From Melanopsichium pennsylvanicum (Eukaryota > Basidiomycota > Ustilaginomycetes > Ustilaginales): DNA of 64,000 bases. The translations under genes and the position numbers were made by a program. Of this stretch, positions 1-11,500 are shown one piece after another (the first letter of the stretch is position 1; each line of letters starts with the position of its first letter). A model generated the notes under the pieces. It ran no database searches. It worked only from the letters and a program-made list of their open reading frames with translations, and had not been told where the DNA came from. The stretch is from the NCBI GenBank assembly GCA_900208305.1, contig OAPG01000002.1:682001-746000 (forward strand), given 5' to 3'.

Positions 1-825
1 AATGTACAGTAAGACTTAGAAAAAGCGATAGCGAAGCAATGACGCGTTCGTATCCAGGCAAGTGAGCGTGGGTGTGGGCGTGGGTGTGGGCGTGGGTGTG
101 GGCGTGGGTGTGAGCGTGACTCGGAGAAGCTAATCAGTCTTAAGCGATAAGGCTCGTACTGCAAGGATTAACGCATTCCTGGACAACCAAGGTCTGAGTC
201 AAGAGACGGAATTCTCGAAACAAGTGACTTTCCCCCTCACAACGATAAAATATGCATCACATCTCGATCCAAAATCCGGTTTCTTATTTACTTATTTTTG
301 GGGAAAGTTGGGGAAAAAAAGTCAAGAAATCCGCTCGGATCAGCCTGTCAAAAAACGCTGTCCATCATTTGTTTGAGGGGAACGGTGACTTGTTGGCTTG
401 TGTCTACTGTATCTATCGTGCCACTTTTGCGAATTGACCGCATTTGGGAGATGTCACAGTCCGAAGAAGTGCAGCGCCTGATCGAATCGTATGATAATGC
501 AGACAAAATTGCCGACAGAACACCTTGGCCCGCCGTTGTGCCCCAGTTATAGTTGGTCCATGCACGTAAAACGTCTTGGCCGGCGTACACCGTATCATGT
601 TGCCTTCGGTTACCGAGCTTATAAAGTCCCCCGAAGAACAGCTTGAACCCATACACCTCTGCATCTCATTGCACATTGTTCCACCTGCCTCCGCACACCC
701 CTTGCCTGTCTTGATTTGAATCATCTACTCTCCCCTCCTTCATCATCAGCCCTTTTGAGCACATCGTAAAACTTTTTCCAAAACACTTCTCTGACCGCAG
801 TCGAATCAAAGGGGAAAAATCAAAA
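1..825. other. Gene-free left edge
   Basis: No convincing reading frame is seen here. The stretch holds a 12-nt minisatellite at 66-118 and a TACAGTA word at 5-11, with its reverse TACTGTA at 405-411; both belong to a motif that recurs in other gene-free stretches. The last 200 bases before the first gene are pyrimidine-rich, as is usual for fungal leader sequences. Confidence 0.6.
66..118. repeat. 12-nt minisatellite, about 4.4 copies
   Basis: The unit GCGTGGGTGTGG begins at 66, 78, 90 and 102 (the last copy ends in A rather than G), followed by a partial GCGTG. The tract is G/T-only on the plus strand apart from one C per unit. It lies outside any gene. Confidence 0.95.
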
Positions 826-1113
826 ATGGCGGCCGCAATCATCCGCAGAGCCTTCACTACCCGCTCCGCCATCCGAGCACCACCCGCACCCGCTTCTTCT
901 ACCCTCCCTCTCTCTACCTCTGCTGCTACTTTTAGTGCGGTCAGTCCACGCCGCGTCGCTATGCTTCCCAAGGCTTCCGAGCCCAATGCAACCCCGGCTT
1001 CCGTCAGCCATGTCAGCACAAACGCTCTTTTTCAGGACGTCTTTCCTCAGGTCGGCAGCATTAGCGTTCCCGGCGAGCAGCCAAATGTCATGAGACTCGG
1101 CGAGAGCTCTTGA
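826..1113 (+). CDS. Small putative mitochondrial protein, unknown function
   Basis: A 95-residue protein that I do not recognise. The start ATG has a strong context (AAAAATGGCG). The first 15 residues (MAAAIIRRAFTTRSA) carry three Arg and no acidic residue, as expected of a mitochondrial presequence. The middle is Ala/Pro/Ser-rich, and the C-terminal part (residues 66-95) is less biased (LFQDVFPQVGSI...). The codons favour C in third position like nearby real genes, which supports coding. It stands alone, with 1.27 kb before the next gene. No domain or membrane segment is visible. It could also be the first exon of a longer spliced gene, although no good donor lies just before the stop codon. 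Confidence 0.5.
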   Translation: MAAAIIRRAFTTRSAIRAPPAPASSTLPLSTSAATFSAVSPRRVAMLPKASEPNATPASVSHVSTNALFQDVFPQVGSISVPGEQPNVMRLGESS

Positions 1114-2379
1114 AATCTAAGCTGTCGACAAAGGTCTCGATCTTGAGCCTAAAGTTGCGCTCAATGCGCGGCAATCATCCTCTCTGTCCTCACAGTCAGG
1201 TGTCGAATCTCAACTACGACTTTTCATGGACTCTCAATATCATTTTTATCATTTAGCTTGCTCTAATTACCAACGGCTTCAACCTAACTATGAAGGCTTC
1301 ATGGCATCGGTGAACACTTACAAATCAAATGAATCTCCTTTCCTAAGCCTCTCATATTCTCAGTAAATTTTTTACCGTTCCGGATCATTGTCACTGCTAT
1401 GTCTCTGTTCACCTAAATGTCACCGTATCAATCTCGAGCTCTGTTGATGTGATTGGCTTGGTGTGATTACCTTTTAAGATGACTGACTTGCTGTATGTGT
1501 GATTGCTGATGAAAAAAGCTGTGTTGGAATGAGAAATAAAGCAACTCGCGACTCTACGCAAGATTTGAACTGGGTTGGTAACGCTGTCTCAGACTCATCA
1601 CATGTCACTCTACTCTCCTTTCGCTAACTCAAATGCATCGTCAGCTGGCTTCTGCGCCGCTTTCGTAAATACCTCAGCGTTTTCTCTTCAAAGATTAAGG
1701 ACGGAACAAACATTAGCACAGGTCTCGTTGGAGTGCAAATTGAACGGTGCGACTCTAGACCAATTATATATAATATATATATAAAAAATAAAAAATAAAC
1801 CAATTACGAGGTGATGTTTGAGGGGCATCATATTGTATGACAATGCAACAACAATGATTTTTAGTCCATCTGAGCTCCTTCAAGCATGCAGTTGAGATTT
1901 CGTCGGTCAAATAATCTGCCCAAGAATGCATGTCGTTGATGATCGTGATTCTTGGATGTGTAAGGAGAGAAGGGTCGAGAACGTTCAGATTCACGTCACA
2001 GATCAAAGAAAAAGAAAAATCAAACCACCTCCATTGCTCGTGAGTCTAGTTTTTTGGCTAACTTTTTGCAGCTCAGGCTGATTGATTCGATGGCATCGAT
2101 GAGGTGCAAAGCAAAGTCACTGCACTTTTTCGCAGAGGTTACGGTTGTTGCGCACGAATTTGTTTTTTGTCGTCACAGCTAGACTGAACATGGACTGGTG
2201 ACACTACGACGTAAAGAGCGAAAATCTTCGTGTACATGTCAAGCTGAAGCTACTGTGTGACAAGCAAGTATGAATGAAGGAAAAGGAGCAATGACAGAAG
2301 CCAGACCAAGCCAGATGGAACGGAATCGTGCAAGCAAGCGGACAAATGGACCGCGTCACCAAAGCGACAGGCACTCCAA
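1114..2379. other. Intergenic region, nothing recognised
   Basis: This lies between the small putative mitochondrial gene and the 3' end of the MFS gene. It is AT-richer than the flanks, with an A/T-only tract at about 1766-1797. Short open frames on both strands have no recognisable content. Confidence 0.6.
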
Positions 2380-3999
2380 TTAGCCTGTCTTTGAATTACC
2401 GTCCGCAGCGGATGTGGTAAGTGTCGTGGCTCTGGACTCTAGTTTGGCCCGTCGCCTCCTTTCCTTTTCTTCGATACCTTGGAGTTCCTTAGCGAAGCTG
2501 CTGCGTTTACGAATGGTAGGTCCAAACTTGTAGAAAATCAGTGGAATGACCGAAAGTGGAACGCCAATGAAAGCAAGGATCGAGGTAGCCCACGAGTAAC
2601 CAACGTTGTGGTACATAATCTCGGCAATCATTGTGAAAGCGCCACAGAACAGTTCTCGGAGAAGAGATTGAGCAGCAACAGCCGATGCGGCATAGATGGC
2701 ATAAGAGCTGACTGTGTAATCCGAGACGATGAGAAAGAGCGTGTGCGACGAGACGCCAAATAGCGCTCCGGCAAGGACAGACACGATCCATGGGACGGGT
2801 GGGAACGATGTCCAGGCGAAAAAGAAGAGGCTGACAGGAAACAAAAAGCCACCGGGAATGCCCCATAGCAAGAGATCTTCGGGTGTCGAAACTCCCCCCG
2901 GTCTCTTTGTGCCTGCAAACTTGTACCACTTGAGCTGAAGTGCATACAGGCCGTACGCGACGACAAACCCGGTCAACACGCCGAATAGGGCGAGACCTTG
3001 CTGTGATGTGTCGAATCCCCATTGGATGTATATCAGCGGATAGATTTCGATGAAAATGTAAACGAGACTGTAGTTCGCAGCGTCAAATAATGTGAACCAG
3101 AAGACGATGGGCTCTGTGAAGAGCATGAACAAGGGACGGCCGACAGTCTCCTTGAAGAGCTGTTTCGCCTCTCGCTGCGACCTGATCCTTTCGTGACTTG
3201 CGTGATAGCGAGGTTCGCTGTGGTCGTTTCGCAACGACTTCGCTCTTCTGGCTAGGATGACGCCAGCCCTTGTTTCGGGTACTGTGAGTATGAACAATGC
3301 GAGCAGGAACGCAAGGACGATACCAGCAACACCAAAGGTCCATCGCCACCCGATGTTTTGTACGATGAAAGCTCCGATGATTGGTCCGGCCGTCGCCCCA
3401 ACCTCTGCGGAGAGTGCAAATGTGTTGACACCCCAACCTTGATTTTCCGAGTCCCAGAGGTCAGCTACCGTGCCAATCGAGTTGAAGCCAACTGCGCCAA
3501 AGCAGCCTCCGATGAATCGCAATACGATGAGCGTAGCCAAATTCTGTGCCAGAGCGCAGCCGATCTGCAAGAGAGCAAGGATTACGAGGCCAATGATCAT
3601 GACTGGAACTCTACCGTACTCTTCTGAGAGGGGGGCTGCAAATACTGCGCCAATGCCGAACCCGAAGAGAAATACAGCAGCAGGAACTCGAGCTGCCACC
3701 TGCCCGACACCGAATTCGGCAGCCACCTCGGGTGCTCCAAACGAATAGATGGAAGAGATGGCATTCACCCAAAGTTCAAGCGACATGGTCACGAGGAGAA
3801 TCTGTAATTTGTACCATGTCGGAAAGGAGCGAGGGTCCTTGGGGTCATCGTATCCGAAATTGACCAAGAAGGGGTCGTCATCTTGGTTGAGTTCTGTGGC
3901 GATGATGGAAGGCTCTGTTGAATTGAGAGCTCCGGTCTCGTGCTGCTCAACATCGATGCCTGAAGGGGTCGGAGCGACCTGCTCTTCGGTCGGCGACAT
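2380..3999 (-). CDS. MFS transporter, DHA1 drug/polyamine type
   Basis: A 539-residue proton antiporter-type transporter of the major facilitator superfamily, expected in the plasma membrane. Residues 1-60 are an acidic cytosolic tail that leads into the family sequence NFGYDDPKDPRSFPTWYK. Twelve hydrophobic segments follow in two sets of six, separated by a basic cytosolic loop (about 245-280, with ARRAKSLRN). The motif-A variant APLSEEYGRVPV after the second helix is typical of the TPO1/FLU1/CYHR branch (polyamine and multidrug export). The C-terminus is a basic tail (RKRSSFAKELQGIEEKERRRRAK). The substrate cannot be read from the sequence. The start is an ATG with no better in-frame alternative. 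The gene is intact and intron-free. Its upstream side faces a 4.5-kb gap shared with urbs1. Confidence 0.88.
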   Translation of the reverse strand: MSPTEEQVAPTPSGIDVEQHETGALNSTEPSIIATELNQDDDPFLVNFGYDDPKDPRSFPTWYKLQILLVTMSLELWVNAISSIYSFGAPEVAAEFGVGQVAARVPAAVFLFGFGIGAVFAAPLSEEYGRVPVMIIGLVILALLQIGCALAQNLATLIVLRFIGGCFGAVGFNSIGTVADLWDSENQGWGVNTFALSAEVGATAGPIIGAFIVQNIGWRWTFGVAGIVLAFLLALFILTVPETRAGVILARRAKSLRNDHSEPRYHASHERIRSQREAKQLFKETVGRPLFMLFTEPIVFWFTLFDAANYSLVYIFIEIYPLIYIQWGFDTSQQGLALFGVLTGFVVAYGLYALQLKWYKFAGTKRPGGVSTPEDLLLWGIPGGFLFPVSLFFFAWTSFPPVPWIVSVLAGALFGVSSHTLFLIVSDYTVSSYAIYAASAVAAQSLLRELFCGAFTMIAEIMYHNVGYSWATSILAFIGVPLSVIPLIFYKFGPTIRKRSSFAKELQGIEEKERRRRAKLESRATTLTTSAADGNSKTG

Positions 4000-4491
4000 T
4001 GGACCGGAAAACGTTCGAAAGCAATCGATGCTCGAGTCGATATGAGGTGCTAGGTTGCGACAATCTCATGGGACAGAGCGCTCTCGAGTCCGATTCCAAA
4101 TAGGTAGGTGGCGGGGCATGTGGCCAGGGACAAGTGTTGCAATGAACATAGAGGCAAGGCCGATGGTGAGAAAGTTGGAATGGAAAGGAAGATGGCCAGC
4201 TGAGGCCGACGAGAGAGGGACCAGACTGCGTAAAGAGGACCTGTCTTGTCTTGCTGTCCGGCTGGAGGTCAAAAAAGAAACAACGTGTAGGATGAATCAG
4301 AACGATGTCTTTAATAGGAAATGGGATTATTGGTGATTTGAGAGGAAGGTGGTAAGAACACGTTGAGCCGATTTCTGGCTGGTGGTGAGTGTGAGTTGAA
4401 GATATTGCGCCGACCGAATTAGATGGGCAGATGAATTAAGGCATGAGGCGAATAAAGCTGAATGCGGACAAAGCGAAGAAACTGAAGGCGA

Positions 4492-4524
4492 TGGCTCCCA
4501 ATAGGGGGCTCGAACCCCTGACAT
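4492..4524 (-). pseudogene. tRNA-Lys 3'-half fragment ending in encoded CCA
   Basis: Read on the minus strand, this is a variable loop (ATGTC), a perfect T arm (AGGGG, loop TTCGAGC, CCCCT), the 3' acceptor strand ATTGGGA, discriminator G and then CCA. The variable loop and T arm match the tRNA-Lys consensus as I know it from yeast. Just 5' of it, CTCTTA resembles a Lys CTT anticodon loop, but the anticodon stem does not pair. No D arm and no 5' acceptor strand (TCCCAAT on this strand) occur within 250 bases, so this is not a complete tRNA gene, even allowing for an intron. Eukaryotic nuclear tRNA genes do not encode CCA, so the fragment may derive from mature tRNA. Confidence 0.6.
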
Positions 4525-4846
4525 TAATAAGAGGGAAATATTGTAATACGTGTATAGCGAACGATACTTGACAAGATTACCCTGTCTTTGCCGAATTTTG
4601 GGGGCCGCGACGAAGGTATATAAACCCGAAGATTCAGCATGTAAATAGTCAGAAAAATCAAGCAAATAAGAACCAAGAATAACAACCTTCAACTGTGTGG
4701 GCAAAGTTTCAGAGCTACAACAATATTCTTTAGCGTAGCGGGAAATTTCAGTCACGGATTATGGCATTTCGTGTGTCCTACAGACACAAAATCCTGTTTG
4801 ACGTATGCAAGATTGCGTGACTTGCGGCTATGCTTTGTACGGCTCT

Positions 4847-4878
4847 GTACAATTGTACGTACAGTACAGTAAATTTAC
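4847..4878. repeat. GTAC palindrome cluster with TACAGTAAATTTAC word
   Basis: GTACAATTGTAC (4847-4858) is a perfect palindrome. It overlaps GTACGTAC (4855-4862) and runs into TACAGTAAATTTAC (4865-4878), whose second half GTAAATTTAC is itself a palindrome. The word ACAGTAAATTTA recurs at 19871-19882 and 40845-40856, always outside genes. Confidence 0.7.
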
Positions 4879-5277
4879 GTAAAGAACAAACACCGTTCAG
4901 TCGAGTGGATATTGAGAATTTCTTGGAAGTGAATGTAAAGCCATGGCCTCGCTCTAGCTGCCGGGAACGCCAAGTGAATGCTGTGGACCAAGCTGGCGAG
5001 GAGGGAGACCGCCGAGTCTTTGGCAACGGCATCAGGGAAGAAGCAGGTGCGAGACGCTTCCTAGGTGAGGACAGTTACGTACACCGAGCTAAGAACGGTG
5101 TGTTCCGGGGTGGCGCTGGTGCCGCCGAGTTTGGGTTGTTGGCGTGACGAGAGCTCGTTTGAGAAACATTGGTGCCAAGGCTAGCGCCAGGAAGATTTTC
5201 GTACGTAGGTCACCGTTGTCCACTTAGTTCTGTACTTCAGAAACTGCAGCGAATCGCGGCCAAGCGTATGGCGAATC

Positions 5278-5303
5278 GACTATGAGGTAATTTACTCATA
5301 GTC
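5278..5303. repeat. Inverted repeat, 9-bp arms
   Basis: GACTATGAG (5278-5286) and CTCATAGTC (5295-5303) are perfect reverse complements separated by 8 A/T-rich bases. No gene lies next to it, so a terminator role is not implied. Confidence 0.8.
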
Positions 5304-6195
5304 AATGCTTGCCATGTAACCCGGATCACGGCGGCTGGCGCAGGCTTGGCATGGAACGGTAACAGCGAGCCCCTCTAGAAGAGCAGCGATCGAAGTCTAA
5401 CATTTCAAAAAATGTCTAAAAATAACTGCAGCACCTAGGATTCCCGCGTGGTCCCCCACCGCAGTACTGACTAGGCGATACCTTGCTTAACTTCGCAGAT
5501 CGGACGGGATGCGGTGCTTTCAAGGTTCTATGGCCGCAGATGAAAGTCAGTCGGAAAGTGCAAAATATATAACACTCATTTGACAGGTCATAACACACAA
5601 ACTTCGAACTCATCTCACCAGTGGACCTAGGCTCTCAGCTGGTTTTTACATCCTCACCTGCCTGGTGTGTCAGCTTCTGAGACGACGTCAATGGAGCCAC
5701 TCGTTGTGTGGGTCGTGGAGGAGGGAAGGGCTTGCTGATGGTAACAGCGTCTCATCGACGGTCATCCCTGCGACTGTCAGATAGTCTAAATCGAGGTAAA
5801 AAAAACCTACCAAAAAAACAGCCATTTAATCTAATCTGACAATTCTCGTTCGTGGACACGGCGGGAAATTGCTAGAACATGATCGCTTGGTGATGCCGGC
5901 TGCAGCCGAACTGACGGTCACATCACACAGTTAGATGTCGATGAGAACAACGCGTAATGCTGTGATCTGTGCTGTACATGGCGCGGGCCGCTATATCATT
6001 TACTTCAAGATATAACTCACTGTGCGAGTTCAAGACATCCTTTTACTTGGGAACTTGGAAGCCGCACTGGAATTTTAATGATCCATGAATTGGCGGCCTG
6101 GAATATGGAATTTGCCGAATCAAAGACTGACCTCGTTTACGTGGGGCGTACGTAACCGCTCCGTTTGGTCGGAATTTTATCTTTCTGCCGAGCTC

Positions 6196-6198
<3 letters not shown>

Positions 6199-6233
<35 letters not shown>
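6199..6233. repeat. 35-nt poly-T tract
   Basis: An uninterrupted run of T preceded by AGCTCGCC. Reversed, it could be the A-tail of a retroposed sequence, but no recognisable retroposon body or target-site duplication is seen beside it. Confidence 0.95.
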
Positions 6234-6234
<1 letters not shown>

Positions 6235-7619
6235 TTCGTCGATCGCCCTCCTGATAAGCGACAGACCGGACGGGAGAAGGTGAACCGCTCTGGCAGATTT
6301 TCAGCAAAAACGAGGCAAAGGTCAGCGACGCATCCCCATCGGTGGACGCTGATTGGCTGTCGGATGGACACCGCCCGACGTCGACGATTTGCAAATTCAA
6401 ATCATATTCGCCTCGAGATCAACCCCGCTTGGCTCACGCAGTCTAGCTCGGGATTGAGGGGACAGGCCTCTATGGACACGATGGAAGCTGGTCAAGTTTC
6501 TACAGTGAACCTCGTAAAAGCAATCCGGTGCCGGCAAAGAGAAACACGCCAATACGGAGAAGACGCGCCCGGGTCCAGATAGCCGACTATCGCTAGAGAG
6601 CAATTCACATGTCGGAGGACAAGTCGAGCAGAGCAAAACCATTCGAACGGGATTCCGAAATTACAACACGTACAGGGCGGGTGCAAGCCAAGGAGTGTGA
6701 TCACAGCCAAGTTTGTCGGCCTTTCGGTTCATCACTTGAAAGGAATAAAGTTACTCAAAGAACAGAAATAGAGCCAGGCACAAATTGTGTCGAATGAGCA
6801 TTCGGATCATGACATCTTTACCACAGAGTGACAATACAGAGAAATGATAAAGGGACGACTCAACCGCAGGTTGAAATAATTTTGCCGGTGTGGTAGCCTA
6901 AGGGAGTTGGAATCCGTTTGATCCGAACATTTGTTCGGGCAGGACATGGAGCGATGGATTACATTTGTCAGGCGCTCTGATTGGACGGATGGGCGCACGC
7001 ATTTCGGTCTGATGAGAAACGTACGCAGCCAAGTCCAATCAGATACAGCGATTTGATGGCCGCGATGCGCGCGTGGTTCCAGGGTTGTCTCGGCATTGAA
7101 TCACTGCCTTGGCCGCCCCGAAAGTCAACCGGAGGATTCGCGATTGCTAGCTTTGTGCGTTGTCAACTTTATTGTACACGAGGAATGAAGAACGAGCCTT
7201 TGCTCGGACCCCGAACTAAAGCGTAATTCTCTCTTGCAAATGCCACATCAGAACACTGGCTTGACTAACAAGTGGGTTACACTGCCTCTTTGTGAGCTTG
7301 TCGTACTCTTACGACGCCAAGAAAGACTTGAATATGGCACGCTCGGATTAGCCAACCAAAAAAGGCTGAAACTTGCGAGCGATCTGGAGAGGCATCAAAC
7401 CTCTTTAGTGCCTCGGCCCGGGACAAGCGTCGCCAGTTCAGAGATGGGCTCAGTTGGCGCAAAGCGAATAGAAACGAAGATGCAGTAGTTGCCGCGGCCA
7501 AATTGCAAATAGAGCATGCAATAAGTTACATTCCAACAGGCTCTCTGGAATCTTTGGTTTTTGAACAAATCTATCCGCAATCTCGTTTGCACACGGCAAG
7601 AAAGCGCGCGATTGTTCAC

Positions 7620-8414
7620 TTATCTCTCGAGTGTGGTCCGTCTATCAATCCTGCCAAACCACTGCAAGCCTCACCGCGCTAGTCTGCCTACGTGGTCTTC
7701 CGGCCAGCCTTTTTTAATTTTGTTTTTATCGAGTCCCTCGATCCCTCGGTCAGTCACTCAGCTAGTCAATAATCAACCTCTCACGCCTCGCTCTTTTCCC
7801 CCCCCCACACGTTGACGGCCTCTCCAGAAGTTGCTCAGCTGACCGTTAACCAAGCCAGCCAGTTACAGCCCTAATCTATTACTGCTCTATTGTAGCGCTG
7901 ATTGATCTCTATCTCTGTCTCGCCATCCCTATCTCAGTTTCTCCCCCATATCGGTCTCCCCCTCCTCCATACGTTATCTCTACCAAACTCCTTTCCTTAT
8001 CTCCCCTCCCCACGGCACCATTGCCCCCGTGCCCATTCCTCGACGCTAGGCTGGCATTTTGACACGCTTGCCTACAGATTAGCAATACAGCCGAACCCTT
8101 CAACACATCAGATGGTGGCACTTTCAATCAAATCCAGCACCTAGCTCAACCTGCCTGGCGTTACAGGCGCACCGCACACGCCTCCAGCGCATCAGGTCTC
8201 GTCATTCATCCACTCCAGGCGCCCAATTCGTAATTTGTACCGTTTCTGCATCGGCCGACCACAACTTCAATCTCGCTTCCAGGTCACCTAGGGCTTCTCT
8301 TCGCTTCCAAGCCTGTACCAGTGCAGAGAACAATCGTCTGCTGAAAGTCTCTGCTTGCAGCCGAATCGTCCAATTTTACAGATCCGGCGCCTCTTGGCCA
8401 ACGGCATCTTATCT
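7620..8414 (+). promoter_or_regulatory. urbs1 leader region with four AGATAA (TTATCT) motifs
   Basis: TTATCT, the complement of the GATA-factor site AGATAA, occurs at 7620-7625, 7974-7979, 7997-8002 and 8409-8414, all in the same orientation, 90-880 bases before the urbs1 ATG. GATA factors of the Urbs1/SRE/Fep1 family bind (A/T)GATAA-type sites. The region is pyrimidine-rich, which raises the chance frequency of this word, so autoregulation is only suggested. Confidence 0.35.
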
Positions 8415-8503
8415 CTTTCTCGTCTCGACAAAAGCTTCTTTGTACCGTATTCAGGCTTCGTCCTCTCCGAGTCTCTGCATCCGTGACATATTCCATCAAA
8501 AAA

Positions 8504-11500
8504 ATGGCGCTTCCACCGGTCAAGATTGCCTCGCGCCCCACTTCGCCGACCTCTTCTTCTCACCATCAAGCTTCGTCATCCTCCTCATCGCATCCACCCC
8601 GCATCGCAGCTCGTCCCATCGCACCACCAGATCGCTCTCCAGATCGCCTGTCCCAACATTCCAGAACCGGCTCCACGCACGAAGGTGAAGGACTTCCGCC
8701 CATCCTTCCACGCACTTCGAGACCACCATCTCCATCAGGCCACGCAGCAGAACGCACCTCTTCCTCCTCTTACCACGACGCACCGCTTCCCCGAAGCACC
8801 GCTCGCAGTCTCTTTCGTGATCCAAGATCCTTCCACTCCGCTGGTCGATCTCAGTCGCCCATCGCTGCTTTCCGCAACCGATCGCGGAGCTCGGAAAGAT
8901 CGCACCTCGGCCCTTCCAGATCGCAGCCAAACAGCCCATCGTTGCATCCGTCTTCTTTCCGTCATCCCAGCGACGCCTCTGCAATTCACCTTCCACCCAT
9001 CTCTTCGCTGTCGAAAGAGCTGAACTCGGATCGCCGAGAAGCCACGCATCGTCGAACCCCCAACACTTCGCCCAGATTAACGGCACGTTTGCATATGGGC
9101 AACACCTTGCCCGACTCGAGCCCAGCTCCCTCCACTGGCAGCCCCGCCACCATGCGCCATGATCACCCCGCCTACCGCCATGAATATCCGGGTGAGGACC
9201 GTGCGAAGGCGCAACGATATGCGGATGAGCACCCTCGTTCCATCGCCCCCGGCCCCAGAGCCAGCTACGAGACCGAATCCCGGGGTCTACAACACCGCGA
9301 ATCCCATTCGCCTCTGTCCCGTGCTGTCGAGGCTTCGTACCATGCCAACGGTGGCCGTTCTGGTCCTCACGGCGATGGCTCGAGGTCGCACCCACCTGCG
9401 CAGTCTTCGCGGACGGGAAGCCCTCACCACGCTCCCAGAGACTTTGACCACGACAGTGCGGGCTCGCCTCCTTCCGCTCACCACGCCGGCATGAGGTGTT
9501 CCAACTGCGGCGTCACATCCACTCCGCTCTGGAGGAGAGCTCCTGATGGCAGCACCATCTGCAACGCCTGCGGTCTCTACATCAAGTCGCACAGCACACA
9601 CCGCGCTCCTTCCAGCCGCCCCGGAGGGACCGACGCAAGCCCGCCTGTGCTCGAAGCCAAGCTCGTGTCTGCTGGACCCGGCTGTTCGCGAGACGATGAC
9701 CCCAAATCCGGATCCTGCCCAGGCGATGGTCTGTGCAACGGTACCGGCGGCACCGCCAGCTGCAGCGGCTGCCCGGCTTACAACAACAACCTCTCTCATG
9801 CACTCAGGGTCGGCAAGCGTGAATCACGCGCTAGTGAAGACCCCCCACCCGCTCGCAGCAGCGCCGAAAGGGCGGCTCCTGTAGCAGAAGAGAAGAAGGA
9901 GGACGACAAGAACAGCGCGGTCGGCGCGCTCCGATGCACAAACTGTCAGACCACCACCACACCGCTCTGGAGGCGAGACGAGGACGGCAACAACATCTGC
10001 AATGCTTGCGGTCTTTACCATAAGCTGCACGGTACCCATCGTCCCATCGGCATGAAAAAGACCGTGATCAAGCGCCGAAAGCGCATACCCGCTAACGCAG
10101 CTGCTCAAGCTGCCAATCACCCCGATGTCGTCCCCGTGCAAGTCAATTCCAATGGCCAACCACTGATCGCTCCTGCCGCTGGCCGTGGCGGTGACTCGAT
10201 TTCCGGCTCATCCGAGGCCAAGCGCGCTCCCAAGAAGGCCCCCCCCACATCCGACCAAGCCATGCGTGAGGCTCGCGATCGCGAGGCTGCCATGCTCTTG
10301 ATGGAAGTTGGCGCCGGCGCTCGATCCCGCCCTGTAGCGCACGAGGAGGATCGCCACAGCCTGCCCAATTCGGCTTCGATGCACCACGACCTTCACTCTG
10401 CAAGGTCGGGCGCGGACGCCGCTCACATATCTCACGCAGAGGCAGGTCGAGCCGCAAAGCGACCGCGCAAGTCTCTTCCACTGGCTCCCCGAGAAGCCCA
10501 CGATGAGCATGATGCCTCTGCTGCTCCACTGGCTGCCTCTTCCGAAGGTCACAGACGACGCTCGCCTGTCGATCCTACGTCGCTGGAAAGGCCTCGAGAA
10601 TCAGCTCACGAATCCAGCGCTGCTGCCGAGCAGAATGCTCGTTCTGGCGCTTCGGACGCCGCTCGAACTAGCTCGGCTGTACCTCATCACCACCATCATC
10701 ACCATCATCATCACGCCGGGCACGCTGCTCACACTGCGCACCATGGACATCACCATCACCATCACCATCCCGTTCCAACGAGCGCTAGCTCCCACGGACA
10801 CGCGGTTCCAGCTGTCAACGGTCCTATCAAAACAAGCGATATCGAAAGGCTGAGGGACGAGCTGCTTTTCGAGCGACGACGCATTGATGAGGTGCTTTAT
10901 CGGGCTGAAGCTATTCTCGCCTCTACACGCAACGGAGACCACAACGCCGATGTTGCTGGACCTCCCACTAGTGTGCTGCACAGCAGCCAGGGCCCGTCTC
11001 GTCAGTCGTCCTCGACGGGCTCTGCTCGAAACAGCCCTGACAGCCATGCGCCTGCCAAGGAGGACACTGCTGAGAGTGTTTCGCGACGTTCGCGAGGGTA
11101 CGATAACAGCAGTTCCTCGAGCGAGAAAGATGAGCTCGAATCGCCTCCTCCGTCTCACCAGCGGCCCGGTGGACGTGCCTTTCTCGCGCCCGCCGATGTA
11201 CAGCCCTCTTCTCGACGCAACAGTTTCGAGCAACGTATGGCATCGCTGCCCGTCATGGCTGCCGTGCCCCTGAAGCGCAACTCTCCCCCCAGTACTATAT
11301 CAAACGGAATTGAGAATAGGCCAGTAGCCGCCGCATCGTCCTTTCGCAAGGCAACTGCGTGGGGCATCGATGCGCGATCTCCTCCCGACGGTCCCGCCAG
11401 GCCCGGAAACAAGCGTGCTCGTCCCGATGACATGGACGAGGATGAAGATCACTGGAACTGGGATAATCTGTACGGCAAGGCTAAACTTGAGAAGGCAGGT

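Larger units (their letters stand above)
4000..8503. other. Long gene-free region between divergent MFS and urbs1 genes
   Basis: 4.5 kb without a supported gene, far longer than gaps elsewhere in the window. It holds a tRNA-Lys 3'-half fragment (4492-4524), a cluster of GTAC palindromes (4847-4878), an inverted repeat (5278-5303), a 35-nt poly-T (6199-6233) and, from about 7600 on, a strongly pyrimidine-rich leader with four TTATCT words. I looked for splice donors and found no coherent set on either strand. Confidence 0.6.

Noticed and set aside
4492..4511. Primer-binding site of an LTR retrotransposon
   Set aside because: Sequence and polarity fit, but no LTR ending in CA lies just upstream, the tRNA match extends past the usual 18 bases, and no gag or pol follows.
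4327..4755. 142-codon minus frame covering the tRNA-like fragment
   Set aside because: Composition is unlike neighbouring genes and it reads through the tRNA-Lys half; no protein motif is present.
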